64,000 nt of DNA, from the NCBI GenBank assembly GCA_031549415.1, contig JAVBPU010000014.1, positions 1 through 64,000 of the forward strand, read 5' to 3'. This DNA comes from Limiplasma sp031549415. GTDB taxonomy: Bacteria > Bacillota > Clostridia > Christensenellales > Aristaeellaceae. Within the stretch, counting starts at the first letter, position 1; every line of letters starts with the position of its first letter. A program made the position numbers and the translations under genes. The notes beneath the pieces were generated by a model that was given only the letters and a program-made list of their open reading frames with translations, was not told the DNA's origin and ran no database searches. Shown piece after piece: positions 48,977 through 57,229 of the stretch.

Positions 48977-49846
48977 CTAAAACATCGGTTCAATCTGAAA
49001 AATTTTTTCGTTCAAGTAGGCCAGCGGCCCCGTGAGGGAAAAGGAAAGCTCTGTGGCGCAGAGCATCAGCCGCTTTGCCTTGTGCGCCTTGTTAAAGTCC
49101 CGGTCTCCATACGCGTCATCTCCCAGCAGCGGATGCCCAATGGCCGCCATCTGTGCGCGGATTTGGTGGGTGCGCCCGGTGTGCAGCACCACCCGCAGCC
49201 TGGAAACCTCTCCCTTTTCCAGCACCCGGTACTCCGTCACAATGGTCAGGGCTCCTCTTTCCGGTCTTGGCAGCACTTGCACCCTTCCCCTCTCCGCATC
49301 CTTGAGAAGGTAGGCTGTCAGCGTGGCCTCAGAGGGCGAGGGGGTTCCCTTCACCAGGCAGGTGTAGCCCTTGTGAATCCTGCGCTGCCGAAAGCCTTCC
49401 TGCAATTCCCGCTGAACGGTTTCACTCTTTGCCAGCACCAAAATCCCCTCCGTGGGGTTGTCCAGCCGGTGGCACAGCAGAGGCGGCACTCCCTCCGTGT
49501 CCTTGTCCCGCAAAAGCGCCCAGGCCAAGTCCACGATGGTTTTTCCGCCCTTCTGGTCCGCTTCGCAGCTGACCCCAGGGGGTTTTCGTACCACCATCAC
49601 ATTTTCATCTTCAAAGAGAACGGGAATGGAAACCGCAATCCCGCCATAGGGGGTAAACAAACAAATTTCCGCGCCAGGAGGAACCTGCGCGTCCTTTGGG
49701 GCGCGAACCCCATCCACCTTCACATCTCTTTTTTCAAAGGCTTCCCGAATGGCGTATTCCGGTAGCTCCGGCAGCATGCGTTTGATGAGTGGAAGCAGCC
49801 GCGTATGTCCCAGGTCGGAAGGCGCCACAAATGCATATCGGTTCAA
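48977..49846 (-). CDS. RluA-family pseudouridine synthase
   Basis: 289 residues from TTG 49846, which overlaps the upstream stop (TTGA). The catalytic motif is LCHRLDNPTEGILVLAKS, with the Asp of HRLD. An N-terminal S4-like region (LLPLIKRMLPELPEYAIREA...VKVDGVRA) and RTHQIRAQMAAIGHPLLGDD are typical. It converts uridine to pseudouridine in rRNA or tRNA; the position is unknown. Confidence 0.92.
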   Translation of the reverse strand: MNRYAFVAPSDLGHTRLLPLIKRMLPELPEYAIREAFEKRDVKVDGVRAPKDAQVPPGAEICLFTPYGGIAVSIPVLFEDENVMVVRKPPGVSCEADQKGGKTIVDLAWALLRDKDTEGVPPLLCHRLDNPTEGILVLAKSETVQRELQEGFRQRRIHKGYTCLVKGTPSPSEATLTAYLLKDAERGRVQVLPRPERGALTIVTEYRVLEKGEVSRLRVVLHTGRTHQIRAQMAAIGHPLLGDDAYGDRDFNKAHKAKRLMLCATELSFSLTGPLAYLNEKIFQIEPMF

Positions 49847-50880
49847 TGCTGCAAATCCGCCTTCAACCCAATCCAATGGGGCGTGCAATTGTGTAACTGC
49901 TCCAAGGCCTGCTTCATGGCCTTAGTGGGCAAAACGCACAGCATAGAGGCCATCACGGCTTCCATTTCGCTGAGGCTCACCCCTTGCTTGGCCAGCATGC
50001 GCAAGTCCTCGGCCGCGTCGCCCACCTCATATTCTGGCCGCAAGGAGCCGTCCAGCGCCCCGCATATGGCCTCGTGCAAATGCTCCTCCTCTAGGAACAA
50101 CCCGTTCACGCCGCCTGCCAACATGTCCTGGGACAGCTCCAAGGTGAACAAACCCGCGCTGTTCATGGAGGAAATGAGGCGGTATGGGTCCGCCAAGCCG
50201 GGATGCACCAAAATCATCTCATTGTGGCTATCCGTCATATACTCAAAGGAGGACTTGAGGTACCTGCGGGCCAGGTTGTTGGCCAGGGGGTCCGTGCGTT
50301 CCATCACATCTTGCAAAAAGGCGGAGACGGGCTGCATGCAATGCAAAAAACCCGCGATGTACAAAAGCCCCATGATCATGGCATCGTAACGGTACAAAAG
50401 ATCCGTTACCCGGGCATGCTCCGGCGTGTCCATCGCCAGCAGCATCGGCTCATGCAAAGGCTCGGGAAGTTCCAGCATCCAGGCGTCCTCCATCATGTGG
50501 AAAGAGCACCAAAGCCTGGAAACCAGCCCTTCCGCCGCGCCAATATCATCCCATTCGCTCAGGGCGATGGAACCCTCCGCCACCAGCAGGCGCTCCAAAA
50601 GCTCCCTCTCTCCCTGGGAGAGATACAGCACCTCCAGCGGGAGCTGTTCCAGCACCCGCGCCCGCAGCCCTTCCACGGTAAACAGGGTCTGGTCCATTTC
50701 CTCGTGATAATAGGAATTGTCCAGCAGCATTTGTACATCCAGCACCGTCACATCCTGGGAAAACAGGCCAACGCCGCTTTGGGCAGATAGGCGTCTTTCG
50801 CATGCTTCAAACTGCTTTTCACGCATCATGCTCATGGTATTTTCTCCCCAATCCGCATGGGGGATCACTTCCCGCAGCAT
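49843..50880 (-). CDS. Unknown helical protein, 345 aa
   Basis: ATG 50880 has AAAGGAGGTG upstream and begins MLREVIPHADWGENTMSMMR. The product is soluble, acidic and predicted almost wholly helical (LPLEVLYLSQGERELLERLL, ISSMNSAGLFTLELSQDMLA). No catalytic motif is seen. It lies 35 bases after ilvE and overlaps rluA, so it is in one transcript with both, without an obvious functional link. Confidence 0.7.
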   Translation of the reverse strand: MLREVIPHADWGENTMSMMREKQFEACERRLSAQSGVGLFSQDVTVLDVQMLLDNSYYHEEMDQTLFTVEGLRARVLEQLPLEVLYLSQGERELLERLLVAEGSIALSEWDDIGAAEGLVSRLWCSFHMMEDAWMLELPEPLHEPMLLAMDTPEHARVTDLLYRYDAMIMGLLYIAGFLHCMQPVSAFLQDVMERTDPLANNLARRYLKSSFEYMTDSHNEMILVHPGLADPYRLISSMNSAGLFTLELSQDMLAGGVNGLFLEEEHLHEAICGALDGSLRPEYEVGDAAEDLRMLAKQGVSLSEMEAVMASMLCVLPTKAMKQALEQLHNCTPHWIGLKADLQH

Positions 50881-50915
50881 GGGACACCTCCTTTCCCGAA
50901 TTGGTTTTTTGCTTG

Positions 50916-51983
50916 TTATACCTTCACAATCCAACCCTGTGGGCCTTGAACCTTGCCCAACTGAATATCCACAAGGCGGTTGTAGAGCTTCAATGTCACA
51001 TCCCCAATGCCGCCGTTCCCCAACAAGACCTCTTCATCCCTGTGGCAAATCTTGTTCACCGGCGATACCACAGCCGCGGTTCCGGTGCCAAAGGCTTCCA
51101 GCAGCTTGCCGGACTTGGCGTCTTGCACCACTTCGTCGATGGACAAGCGACGCTCCTCCACCGCAAAGCCCATTTCCTTGGCCAACGTCATCACGCTGTC
51201 CCGGGTGATGCCGGGCAGGATGCTGCCGTTGAGCTCCGGGGTTACCACTTTTTTGCCTTCATACACAAACATCATGTTCATGGCGCCCACTTCTTCAATG
51301 TAGCGCTGCTCCACCCCGTCCAGCCACAGCACCTGGGCGTATCCCTTTTCCTTGGCCTTCACACCCGCCAAAATACTGGCGGCATAGTTGCCGCCGGTTT
51401 TGGCAAAGCCCACGCCGCCGCGCACCGCGCGAACCAGCTGGCTCTCCACATAAATGCCCACAGGTGCCAAGCCGCTGGCGTAATACGCGCCGGAGGGCGA
51501 CAAAATGATATAGAACAGATACCGGTTGGAGGCGGCCACGCCTAAAAACGGATCGGTGGCAATCATGGTAGGCCGAATATACAGCGACGTACCCTCAGCC
51601 TGGGGCGTCCAGTCCTTGTCCACAGCCAGCAACGCCAAAAGACCTTCCATGCAAAGCTCCACATCAATGCCCGCCATGCCCATGCGCTCCGCGGAACGGT
51701 TCATGCGCAAAAAATTGTCCCTGGGGCGAAAAAGTTGAAAGCCGCCCTCCTGGTTGCGGTAGCATTTGAGGCCCTCAAAAATCTCTTGGCCATAGTGCAG
51801 CACAGAGCTGGCGGGGTCCAGAGACAGTGGGCCATAGGGCTCCACCCGCGCGTCATGCCAGCCCTGGCCAGCGTCATACTCAATCAGCAGCATATGGTCC
51901 GTAAAAATTTTTCCAAAGCCTAGTTTGCTTTCATCCTCCGGCCTGGTCTTGGGGGTCGCTGTCTTGGTGATCCTGATGCTCAT
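50916..51983 (-). CDS. ilvE: Branched-chain amino acid aminotransferase
   Basis: 355 residues. A class IV PLP enzyme: the PLP-binding Lys lies in GVGFAKTGGNYAASILAGVK, and EVGAMNMMFVYEG and GTGTAAVVSPV are the usual cofactor-phosphate contacts. It exchanges amino groups between Leu, Ile or Val and 2-oxoglutarate. A consensus promoter and a hairpin leader precede it (52,004-52,084). The start ATG 51983 has AAAGGAG. Confidence 0.96.
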   Translation of the reverse strand: MSIRITKTATPKTRPEDESKLGFGKIFTDHMLLIEYDAGQGWHDARVEPYGPLSLDPASSVLHYGQEIFEGLKCYRNQEGGFQLFRPRDNFLRMNRSAERMGMAGIDVELCMEGLLALLAVDKDWTPQAEGTSLYIRPTMIATDPFLGVAASNRYLFYIILSPSGAYYASGLAPVGIYVESQLVRAVRGGVGFAKTGGNYAASILAGVKAKEKGYAQVLWLDGVEQRYIEEVGAMNMMFVYEGKKVVTPELNGSILPGITRDSVMTLAKEMGFAVEERRLSIDEVVQDAKSGKLLEAFGTGTAAVVSPVNKICHRDEEVLLGNGGIGDVTLKLYNRLVDIQLGKVQGPQGWIVKV

Positions 51984-52003
51984 TTCTTTCTCCTTTGCAT
52001 CCC

Positions 52004-52084
52004 GCCTGCTTCAAGCCACGCAAAGCAGGCCGTTTGCCAAATAGCGCTTATGGTTCATTATAGACAGTTCTGTTTCCCTGTCAA
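52004..52084 (-). promoter_or_regulatory. ilvE promoter and hairpin leader
   Basis: On the minus strand, TTGACA (52079-52084), a 16-base spacer and TATAAT (52057-52062), consensus at both hexamers. The leader then holds a hairpin GCCTGCTT/AAGCAGGC (52004-52030, 11-base loop) ending 20 bases before the ATG. It has no T-run and no T-box signature is seen, so any control by the hairpin is unproven. Confidence 0.75.
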
Positions 52085-52152
52085 GTTGTTTCGGCCAGTA
52101 AAAGCTGGCGCTATACGCAGGAACTGGATGCTTTTCACCCATTCTCCCAGGC

Positions 52153-53313
52153 TTACTTGGCCGGCATGGTGTAGGTATACAGATGCGTATCCTCGTCCAG
52201 GACGAAGGGAATCCCGGTCCAGGCTGTGACTTCCGTGATGGGCAAATACAGCACATTTTCCCATAAAACCGCCGTGCGCTGCTGCATCAGCTGAGGTTCG
52301 CCATTTTTGTAAATGGCCAGGCCAGTGGGCTGGCCTTCCGGGCCGACATCATAGACCAAGCGGTACACATCGCGGTTGTCAATGGCAAAGGCATACTCCG
52401 CGTGGTTTGTGTCCTCCTGGGGCAGCACCATCACGTTTTCTTGCGCCAGCAACTTCAAGAAGGGCACCATCACGGTTCCATCCCCCAGTCCCAAGGGAAG
52501 CAGCCTAGCCGCCTCTTCTCCCTCCGGGGCGTCCTGCAAAAGGGGCGTTTCTTTCCCAGCGCCCAAGAACCCATAGCCCTCCATTAAGGCTGGCGGCGCT
52601 TCCGTGGGCGCACCGGCGGGGCCCGCCGTATCTTGAGGAGGCGTGGCCGACATATTACCGGGCGCATCGCCCTCCACCTCAGATCCTTCATTTGCCCCAG
52701 AAACGTTCATGGAGGATTCCGGCACCACAGGGCTGACGGGTGTGGGGCTGCCTGTGGGCATAAAGGTGGGCGCTGGCGTCTCGCCGCCAGGGCCTGGGGT
52801 ACGGGCCACCGTAGGCCGGGTCGAAATGTCCGGCGTTGCGGAGGCAGCCGGACTGGATGGAGTTCCCGCGCTGGGCGTAGGGGTGACGTCCGCAGGCGCA
52901 AAGACCACTTCCTTGCTTTCATAAAGCACCGTTAAAGTGCGTTTCCCCGCGATGCCATCCGCGGCCAAGCCCTGATAATACTGGAAGCGTTCCACCGAGC
53001 GGCGGGTTTGGTTGCCAAACACCCCGTCGATATCCCCAGCGTAATAGCCCAACTCCGCCAAGCGGCGCTGCATGGTTTTGACGTTTTCCCCTTTGTCCCC
53101 CACCCGAATGGTTTTGTATTCCACGTTGGGCGTAATGTTGGGGGTGGGCACCGGGGTAGGGGTTGGCGTGGCGGCAGGCGTGGCGGTGGCCACCAGGGCC
53201 ACAGGCGTTGCCGTCAGGGTGGGGGCGGGCGTTACCGGCATCTCCGGGGACGTCTGCACGGAGGATACAAATATCATGGACATATAAATCAGGATGGTCT
53301 TTAACAAATCCAT
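52153..53313 (-). CDS. Secreted peptidoglycan-binding protein
   Basis: 386 residues. An N-terminal hydrophobic export signal (MDLLKTILIYMSMIFVSS) is followed by Pro/Thr-rich linker and a PG_binding_1 domain (IRVGDKGENVKTMQRRLAEL, then GYYAGDIDGVFGNQTRRSVERFQ). A second long Pro/Thr/Ala linker leads to a C-terminal beta-rich domain like copper-amine-oxidase N-domains (AVLWENVLYLPITEVTAWTG). It probably anchors in the wall. It lies 23 bases after the tyrosine-kinase gene. Confidence 0.85.
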   Translation of the reverse strand: MDLLKTILIYMSMIFVSSVQTSPEMPVTPAPTLTATPVALVATATPAATPTPTPVPTPNITPNVEYKTIRVGDKGENVKTMQRRLAELGYYAGDIDGVFGNQTRRSVERFQYYQGLAADGIAGKRTLTVLYESKEVVFAPADVTPTPSAGTPSSPAASATPDISTRPTVARTPGPGGETPAPTFMPTGSPTPVSPVVPESSMNVSGANEGSEVEGDAPGNMSATPPQDTAGPAGAPTEAPPALMEGYGFLGAGKETPLLQDAPEGEEAARLLPLGLGDGTVMVPFLKLLAQENVMVLPQEDTNHAEYAFAIDNRDVYRLVYDVGPEGQPTGLAIYKNGEPQLMQQRTAVLWENVLYLPITEVTAWTGIPFVLDEDTHLYTYTMPAK

Positions 53314-53336
53314 TTGAAAGCTCCCTTTCTGATCCG

Positions 53337-54722
53337 TTACTTCCCCTTGGCTTCCGCCTTGGGCTTGGGCACTCGCTTTTCCTTTTGTTTTCTTCTCACA
53401 TCTTCATAATCGCGGTATTGCTTTTCCTTCGCGCCGGGCACATAGGTGAACGCCAAGCCCAACAGCTGATTTTGCGCCGCCTGGAGCTTTTGCACCAGAT
53501 CCCGCAGCTTGGAGGGGCTGATGCGGTTCTCCGCCACCACCAGCAGCGTCCCGTCCAGGGCACTGCCCAGGGCGGCGGCATCCGCAAACAGGCTCACCGG
53601 TGGAGAATCAAACAGCACATAATCAAACTCCTCCGTCATACGCTTTAAAAACGCGTCAAAGGCTTTGGAGCCCACCACCCGAGTGGTCATGGATTCCAGG
53701 TGCACCTGGTCAATCAAAAACAAATTGGGAAGGCCCGTGGGCAGCATCACCTGTTCGATGGTGGCCTCTCCCCCCAGATGATGGATCAAATCCCGCTTGC
53801 CGTGCACCCCCAACAGCCGCCCCAAGGTGGGCGCAAAGCAATCCATATCCACCAGCAGCACCCGTTTCCCCTGGTTCACCAGCTCGCTGCCCAGCAGCAC
53901 CGTCAGGCTGCTTTTGCCTTCATCCGCGCTGTAGGACGTAAGCACCAGCGAAGTGACGGGTTTCTTGTCCTCCCGCGCTTTCAGGCAAAGGGACAGGTTC
54001 TTGATTTCCTCCACACAAGAACGATTCACCCATTGAAGAAGCATGCGCTGTTGCTTGCCTTTGTTCTTAAAAAATCTGGAAAGGTCTTTGCGAAAATCGG
54101 GGATTTTCCCCAAAGTGGGCACCCCAAAATCCTCCGGGCCCACCTGCTCCGCACGGACGGTTTCCTGCTTGGGCACAAAAAGGAAAAACAGCAAAGTGCC
54201 CACCGCAAAGCAAACAAGAAACGCCAGCAAAATGGCAGGGACACGGCTGGGGCCAACGGGTTCCAACGGATACTGGGCGCGGTTTGCCACGGACACATTT
54301 TTCAAATCCGACACCTGCTGCAAATGCTCCGTAAAAACAACGCTGAGCGCAATGGCCGCCGTTTGGCACAATTCGGGGTCAGGCCCTGTAACGGTCATAT
54401 TGATTACATGGGTGTCCGGCACGCCTTCCACCGTCAGGCGCATGCCGTCCATCGTATAAGGAGCCAGCTTCGCCTCCGCTTTATCCAGCAATTCCTTGTT
54501 CCTTAGCAACTGCTGGCAATCCCGGACGATCATGTCCCGGGTGCTTGGGGCATATTGTTCGTCCACGTCCACACCGCTTGGCAAAACATACAGGCCCACG
54601 GTGGAGCAGTACTGGTCCGGCATAAAAAGATAGGCATATAGACCCACGGCCACCGCAACTACCAGGCTTGGCAACAACAACCAAACCCACACTTTTTGAT
54701 ATTTTCGCCAAGCGGTCCTCAT
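53337..54722 (-). CDS. Fused polysaccharide co-polymerase and tyrosine kinase (Wzz-CpsD/BY-kinase type)
   Basis: 461 residues from ATG 54722 behind AAGGAGG. Residues 1-200 form a chain-length determinant domain with two membrane helices (WLLLPSLVVAVAVGLYAYLF and VPAILLAFLVCFAVGTLLFF). Residues 240-430 are the kinase: Walker A YSADEGKSSLT, Walker A' VLLVDMDCFAPTLGRL, Walker B YVLFDSPPV. The C-terminal tail has few tyrosines (YRDYEDVRRKQKEK). In most Bacillota these halves are separate. It controls capsule or exopolysaccharide length; no sugar operon is in the window. Confidence 0.9.
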   Translation of the reverse strand: MRTAWRKYQKVWVWLLLPSLVVAVAVGLYAYLFMPDQYCSTVGLYVLPSGVDVDEQYAPSTRDMIVRDCQQLLRNKELLDKAEAKLAPYTMDGMRLTVEGVPDTHVINMTVTGPDPELCQTAAIALSVVFTEHLQQVSDLKNVSVANRAQYPLEPVGPSRVPAILLAFLVCFAVGTLLFFLFVPKQETVRAEQVGPEDFGVPTLGKIPDFRKDLSRFFKNKGKQQRMLLQWVNRSCVEEIKNLSLCLKAREDKKPVTSLVLTSYSADEGKSSLTVLLGSELVNQGKRVLLVDMDCFAPTLGRLLGVHGKRDLIHHLGGEATIEQVMLPTGLPNLFLIDQVHLESMTTRVVGSKAFDAFLKRMTEEFDYVLFDSPPVSLFADAAALGSALDGTLLVVAENRISPSKLRDLVQKLQAAQNQLLGLAFTYVPGAKEKQYRDYEDVRRKQKEKRVPKPKAEAKGK

Positions 54723-54773
54723 GGCTGCACCTCCTTGGCGCTCTTCTTCCGTATGCAATAGCTATACAAAATT

Positions 54774-54802
54774 AGAATATCATAACCATGCCCCTATGAC
54801 AA
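54774..54802 (-). promoter_or_regulatory. Promoter of the tyrosine-kinase operon
   Basis: On the minus strand, TTGTCA (54797-54802), a 17-base spacer and TATTCT (54774-54779), about 52 bases before the start codon. Confidence 0.6.
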
Positions 54803-54824
54803 GTCGAAAACGTCCAAATTCCAT

Positions 54825-54853
54825 TTGACAAAATGATCCAATGGAGTCATACT
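54825..54853 (+). promoter_or_regulatory. Promoter of the NUDIX gene
   Basis: TTGACA (54825-54830), a 17-base spacer and CATACT (54848-54853). Transcription would start near 54860, inside the longer ORF, which supports the start at 54916. Confidence 0.5.
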
Positions 54854-54915
54854 ACCTTGAAATCTTCACAGGCGTATCCCATGACATCTATTGCCTGGAG
54901 GAAGGAGATCCCCCT

Positions 54916-55770
54916 GTGTTGCTTGCAAATCCTTGCTTTTCCATTGCCCCTGCCGATAGACCCTGCGGTGAAAATGATATTTTGCTTTGCCTCCAAAAGG
55001 ATTCCATTCTTTTGGAGCAGGGCGAAACGGAAAATACGCCCGGTTTCCCCAGCGGCAAACAAGTCCTTCCTTGGCTAGACACCCTGGAGTTTCCCACAAA
55101 ACCCAGCTTTCTTTTTACAGTGGAGGGCATCGCCTTTTTTGGGTTGGATGTGCCGGAAACTTCCGTTCCCAAGGATTCCCAGGGCCTTTCCTTCTACCCC
55201 ATTTCCATTTTTCGGACCCTGGGTTCTCGCCGGGACAGCTTCGCCCTGCTCACCGCCTACCATCTGCTGGTGTGGGCACGTTGCCACCGCTTTTGCGGCT
55301 GTTGCGGCCATTCCCTTGCCCCTTCCACCACAGAGCGGGCCCTGGCTTGCACCCATTGCGGGCAGGTAATCTACCCCACCATCAGCCCGGCCATCTCCGT
55401 GGCCATAACCGATGGCGACCGCTTGCTGATGGCCTGCAATGCCCGTGGACGCTTTACGCACTTTTCGCTGGTGGCGGGCTATGTGGAGGCAGGTGAAAGC
55501 CTGGAACAAACGGTGGCGCGCGAGGTCCAGGAAGAGGTGGGCCTGCGCGTAAAAAATCTTCGCTATGTGGGCAGTCAACCCTGGGGGCTCAGCCAAACGC
55601 TGATGCTGGGTTTTCACGCGGAACTGGACGGCAGTGACCGCATCACCCTGCAGGAAAGCGAGCTGACCGAGGCAAAGTGGTTCCACAGAAGCGAAATCAC
55701 AGCCAATCCGGGACCGCTGAGCCTGTCTTTTGCCATGATCGAGATGTTCCGTACCGGCACATTGCCATAA
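54916..55770 (+). CDS. nudC: NudC-like NADH/RNA-cap NUDIX hydrolase
   Basis: The zinc ribbon (CHRFCGCCGHSL...CTHCG) and the NUDIX box (GYVEAGESLEQTVAREVQEEVG) with downstream SQPWGLSQTLMLGFHAEL match NudC, which cleaves NAD(H) and NAD-capped RNA. The start is GTG 54916, 7 bases after a strong ribosome site (GGAGGAAGGAG). The longer ATG 54841 frame (309 aa) lacks a ribosome site and precedes the transcript start expected from TTGACA-17-CATACT (54825-54853). The protein would be 284 residues. Confidence 0.88.
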   Translation: MLLANPCFSIAPADRPCGENDILLCLQKDSILLEQGETENTPGFPSGKQVLPWLDTLEFPTKPSFLFTVEGIAFFGLDVPETSVPKDSQGLSFYPISIFRTLGSRRDSFALLTAYHLLVWARCHRFCGCCGHSLAPSTTERALACTHCGQVIYPTISPAISVAITDGDRLLMACNARGRFTHFSLVAGYVEAGESLEQTVAREVQEEVGLRVKNLRYVGSQPWGLSQTLMLGFHAELDGSDRITLQESELTEAKWFHRSEITANPGPLSLSFAMIEMFRTGTLP

Positions 55771-55853
55771 GCCATATTTTCAAAGCCCGTTTAGGGGCTG
55801 CCACCCCTAAAACCGCGTTTCACGCGGTGAACAGCTTATCAAAAAAGTCGTAA

Positions 55854-55879
55854 AAGAGGGCTGCCGCGGCAGCCCTCTT
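55854..55879. terminator. Bidirectional terminator between convergent genes
   Basis: A 26-base perfect palindrome (AAGAGGGCTGCCG and its reverse complement). On the minus strand it is followed by TTACGACTTTTTT, serving the LytTR gene; on the plus strand it follows the NUDIX gene. Another hairpin (AACCGCGTTTCACGCGGTG, 55811-55829) precedes it. Confidence 0.75.
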
Positions 55880-55895
55880 GAGATGACCTCTTTTA

Positions 55896-56648
55896 TTACC
55901 GAAACATCTGCTCCATCTCTTCAAATTTCTCGTGGGTAATCAGGGCGTCATGCTTGGTGCCGTGCAGGCGCACCACATAGGTCCAGCGGCCATAGGGCGT
56001 AATGTCCCTGATATGGTTCAAATTGATGATATAGCTTTTGTGGCACCGCAAAAAGGCGTTGCTTTGCAGCCTTTCCTCCATCTCCCCCAGGCTGTCTGCC
56101 GTCACATAGCGCCCATCGCCCACGGTATAGAGCACCGTGGCCCGGTCCTCCCGCTGCACCAGCAGGATATCCTTCAAGTCAATAAAGCTGACTCCGCCCC
56201 GGTGGTGCAGCATCATGCGGCCATCCACCACGGGCTTTTTGCCTGTGTCCTTGGGCTTTATGGCCCTTGCGCCAGCCAAAGTCGCCCGGTCCCTGGCCCT
56301 CTCCAGCGTCTGGATCACCCGGTCCATTTTGAAGGGCTTGATCAGATAGTCAAAGGCATAGACCGAAAAGGCATCCCCCATGTACGCCTCATGGGCAGTG
56401 GCAAACACGATGATTACAGTGGGGTCCATGTCTTGGATGATTCTGGCGCATTCCACGCCTGTGGCTCCAGGCATTTCCACATCCAAAAACACCATATTGG
56501 GCTTGGTACTTTCCAAAAGCTCCAGGGCCTGGGGGCCGTCCTCCGCCTGACCCACCAGCTGGCAGCCTTCTACCTTTTCAATGATGCGTCGCAGAATGTC
56601 CCGCATATGGGCATCGTCATCGGCAATGAGCACACGCAATGTTGCCAC
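55896..56648 (-). CDS. LytTR-family response regulator
   Basis: 250 residues from GTG 56648. The receiver domain has DDDAHMRD, phosphoacceptor Asp in MVFLDVEMPG, Thr in FATAHE and Lys in YLIKPF. The C-terminal LytTR DNA-binding domain is seen in ISFIDLKDILLVQRE-like FIDLKDILLVQREDRATVLY, FLRCHKSYIINLNHIRDITP and YVVRLHGTKHDALITHEKFE. No histidine kinase is adjacent. It follows directly on an unknown membrane protein gene. Confidence 0.93.
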   Translation of the reverse strand: MATLRVLIADDDAHMRDILRRIIEKVEGCQLVGQAEDGPQALELLESTKPNMVFLDVEMPGATGVECARIIQDMDPTVIIVFATAHEAYMGDAFSVYAFDYLIKPFKMDRVIQTLERARDRATLAGARAIKPKDTGKKPVVDGRMMLHHRGGVSFIDLKDILLVQREDRATVLYTVGDGRYVTADSLGEMEERLQSNAFLRCHKSYIINLNHIRDITPYGRWTYVVRLHGTKHDALITHEKFEEMEQMFR

Positions 56649-57167
56649 TTACCGCTTCCCCCATTTCCGCTGGCCGGGGCGGGCCAAAACCTCACTCATC
56701 ACCACGGCCTGCACCAAACTGTCCCCATGGAGCGCAAAAGGCAGGGAATGCTGCTGCGGAAGCCCCTGCAACTCTTGCTCCAAATCCCAAAGATGGCTGT
56801 CCCCATGGCCCAACGTGGAGTCACAAAGGTCCAGCCCTTCCGTAGACTGATACTCCATGGAACCGGCCAGCTGGCCCTCTCCGCTGGATTCTCCCTCCAG
56901 AAAGGTCCGGGGCTTGACGGGCTGATAGGCCGGGGTGGTGCCCATACGGCTTTGCACCGTAGCGTCTGGCCTTGCCATGGGCGCTTTCTGGGAAACGATC
57001 TCTTGCCAGGTTTTCTGTCCCCAGCCTGTTTCATCCAGTTTTGCAAGACTTTTGATGAAATACCGCATTTTCTCGGGCACTTGTTGCTTTTTCAGCCGTT
57101 TCACAATGGCAAGCGGGACCCAGACAAAGAACAAAAGAGGAAGCAGCGCCCCAAAGATCTCATCCAT
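56649..57167 (-). CDS. Unknown membrane-anchored protein, 172 aa
   Basis: ATG 57167 begins MDEIFGALLPLLFFVWVPLA, one hydrophobic N-terminal helix, then a basic segment (IVKRLKKQQVPEKMRYFIKS) and a polar, disordered C-terminus. No domain is recognised. It lies between the flotillin gene upstream and the LytTR gene, which starts right after its stop, so it may be a partner of either. Confidence 0.7.
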   Translation of the reverse strand: MDEIFGALLPLLFFVWVPLAIVKRLKKQQVPEKMRYFIKSLAKLDETGWGQKTWQEIVSQKAPMARPDATVQSRMGTTPAYQPVKPRTFLEGESSGEGQLAGSMEYQSTEGLDLCDSTLGHGDSHLWDLEQELQGLPQQHSLPFALHGDSLVQAVVMSEVLARPGQRKWGKR

Positions 57168-57229
57168 ACACACCCCTCCGTCCAGCAGCGGCAGAGCCTT
57201 GCTCTGCCGCTATCGCTATACCGCCCAGC

